The notes under the pieces were generated by a model. The model searched no databases and had not been told where the DNA came from. It was given only the letters and a program-made list of their open reading frames with translations. From Verrucomicrobiota bacterium (GTDB lineage: Bacteria; Verrucomicrobiota; Verrucomicrobiia; Limisphaerales; UBA1096): a stretch of DNA of 33,288 nucleotides. This document shows, in pieces, positions 31,948 to 33,288 of the stretch; the first letter of the stretch is position 1, and every line of letters starts with the position of its first letter. The position numbers and the translations under genes were made by a program. The stretch covers positions 1 to 33,288 of the forward strand of contig QOAX01000295.1 in the NCBI GenBank assembly GCA_003972865.1, given 5' to 3'.

Positions 31948-33288
31948 ATGACGCGCAAATCATGGCATCTAGATCGAAGGTCCTTTTTGAAGGGAAGCGG
32001 CGTGGCTCTGGCTCTTCCCTTTCTGGAGTGCATGCAGTTGGGAGCCAAAGAGTCCCGGCAGGAAGACATACCCAAACGCCTGTGCTCGGTGTATTTCCCC
32101 TACGGAGCCAGCGTGCCGGCGGACAATCATGCGGACCGGGACTGGGGCTGGTTTCCCGTGCGGGAGGGAGACAGCTTCCGATATACCCAGGTCATGAAGT
32201 CCCTGGAGCCATTGCGTCGATCCGTCAGCGTCATTGGCGGTCTCTCTCATCCCAGCGGACTTCATATCGGCGGGCATGACACCGGAGATATCTTTCTGAC
32301 GGGCGCCAGTTTCAAAGGAGCCAATTACAGAAACTCGGTCTCGTTTGATCAGGTCGCGGCGGAAAAGTTTGGCTCCAAAACCCGCTTTTCCTCTCTGGTT
32401 CTTTCCAGCGACGGCGGCATTGGAATGCCCACCCGCTCCAAGACGCTTTCCTTCACCCAATCCGGTCAACCCATCCCCGCTCTCGACAAACCGCGACAGA
32501 TCTTTGAGCGCCTCTTCGGGGACGAACAGGGCAGCAAGGAGCAAACGCGTCGCCGACTGGCAACCGAAGCCAGCATGCTGGACCTGGTCATGGAGCAATC
32601 CAAATCACTGCGCGGCAAATTGGGAAAACAGGATCAACTGAAGTACGACGAATATCTTAGCTCGGTCCGCGACGTTGAAAAACGGGTCCGCAGGAGCGAG
32701 GCCTGGTTGGAGATCCCCAAGGCCAATGTGAACGAGGAAGAACTGGAGCTCTCGGCCAGCACGGACGCCCCTCTGGAATACATTCGAGTCATGTATGACC
32801 TGATGTATCTGGCCTTTCAAACGGACTCCACCCGCGTGGCCACCTACATGCTCAGCGCCATGAATGGCAAAGTGTCCAACCAGTTTCCCAGGGCGCTGGG
32901 TCTCTCCAGCCAGCACGACCTGGCTCACAAGGCGGGCAAGCCCGGAGGGTTTCCGCGACAAGGCAAATGGAATCAATGCCTGATTGAAAACCTGGCTTAT
33001 TTCCTCCATCGACTGGACGACACTCCTGAAGGAGATGGAACTATGCTGGATAATTCAATGATCCTGCTCGGAACCTCCAACAGCCGCACGCACAACAATC
33101 GGAACTATCCCCTCGTGCTCGCCGGGGGAGCCAATCTGGGAATGAAGCATGGACAGTTTCTCACCTACAACAAGGGGAACGAGGACCAACCGATGTCCAA
33201 TCTGCTCTTCACCCTGTTGAACCGAATGGGCGTCTCAGACACCGGATTCTCCGACAGCTCCGGCGATCTTTCGGAACTCTACGTCTAG
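31948..33288 (+). CDS. Tat-exported DUF1552 protein
   Basis: The product has 446 aa from ATG 31948 (MTRKSWHLDRRSFLKGSG). The ORF-track TTG at 31903 lies inside the previous gene. The twin-arginine motif DRRSFLKG and following hydrophobic stretch (VALALPFLECM) indicate Tat export as a folded protein. DUF1552 features include RLCSVYFPYGASVP, GLSHPSGLHIGGHDTGDIFLTG and a C-terminal MILLGTSNSRTHNNRNYPLVLAGGANLGMKHGQ, like the alkaline-phosphatase/sulfatase-like superfamily to which DUF1552/DUF1501 are related. Enzymatic function is unproven. It follows the cytochrome gene by 16 bases, the usual pairing. It ends at the last base of the window with a complete stop. Confidence 0.93.
   Translation: MTRKSWHLDRRSFLKGSGVALALPFLECMQLGAKESRQEDIPKRLCSVYFPYGASVPADNHADRDWGWFPVREGDSFRYTQVMKSLEPLRRSVSVIGGLSHPSGLHIGGHDTGDIFLTGASFKGANYRNSVSFDQVAAEKFGSKTRFSSLVLSSDGGIGMPTRSKTLSFTQSGQPIPALDKPRQIFERLFGDEQGSKEQTRRRLATEASMLDLVMEQSKSLRGKLGKQDQLKYDEYLSSVRDVEKRVRRSEAWLEIPKANVNEEELELSASTDAPLEYIRVMYDLMYLAFQTDSTRVATYMLSAMNGKVSNQFPRALGLSSQHDLAHKAGKPGGFPRQGKWNQCLIENLAYFLHRLDDTPEGDGTMLDNSMILLGTSNSRTHNNRNYPLVLAGGANLGMKHGQFLTYNKGNEDQPMSNLLFTLLNRMGVSDTGFSDSSGDLSELYV

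Noticed and set aside
23297-33288. Second tRNA-Lys 3'-end copy (attR)
   Set aside because: I scanned for TTCGAGTCCCAC and ACCCGACCCACC-like strings to the right of the island and found none, so no right attachment site is called.
1-33288. CRISPR array or tandem-repeat array
   Set aside because: The only repeated short strings are the dispersed palindromes and internal protein repeats; there is no regular spacing with unique spacers.

Overview
The window looks like a Verrucomicrobiota chromosome segment (PVC superphylum, probably a metagenome-assembled genome). This is inferred from gene content: a CRTAC1/ASPIC-UnbV repeat protein, two PQQ-like beta-propeller secreted proteins, a planctomycete-type cytochrome c protein (DUF1587/1592/1588/1585) paired with a Tat-exported DUF1552 protein, a thioredoxin-heme-PDZ protein, many TTG/GTG starts and few Shine-Dalgarno sites. 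No rRNA or CRISPR is present. No stretch longer than about 150 bases lacks a gene.

Bases 1-23220 are GC-rich and densely packed. In order they hold: an in-frame chimera of the middle of trpB and the C-terminal half of hisC; a secreted thioredoxin/heme/PDZ protein (minus); fabI with an attenuator-like leader; a YeeZ-like epimerase (minus); a fucose-isomerase-like protein and a membrane protein; an iron alcohol dehydrogenase; pyrE; a PQQ-propeller protein (minus); a DMT permease; a tandem-ACT protein (minus); and a 1222-aa CRTAC1-type protein. A tight five-gene operon follows (bi-domain oxidoreductase, DUF2007, GlcD-like oxidase, rnhB, yraN). Then come a minus-strand nfeD-like/floA/small membrane protein operon and an aldo/keto reductase.

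At 23222-23296 lies a complete tRNA-Lys(TTT). Immediately downstream, with a clear drop in GC, is an integrative element: tyrosine integrase, SF3/P4-type helicase without a primase domain, a small HTH-like protein and a 147-aa orphan. No second attachment site is visible, so the right edge is unresolved. After about 27 kb the content returns to secreted PVC-type proteins: metallophosphoesterase, a signal-peptide remnant, a second PQQ-propeller protein, and the DUF1592/DUF1552 pair, which ends at the window edge.

The most striking sequence-level signal is a short palindrome, GCTTGGCCAAGC (core TTGGCCAA). It is repeated far beyond chance throughout the first 23 kb, mostly inside genes and in all three reading frames (read as LGQA, LAKR or WPSG). 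It is absent from the tRNA-Lys island and from the last 4 kb, with one copy in the PQQ gene at 29.27 kb. It behaves like a highly iterated palindrome or an uptake/methylation-type genome signature. I do not recall it as a described motif for this group.
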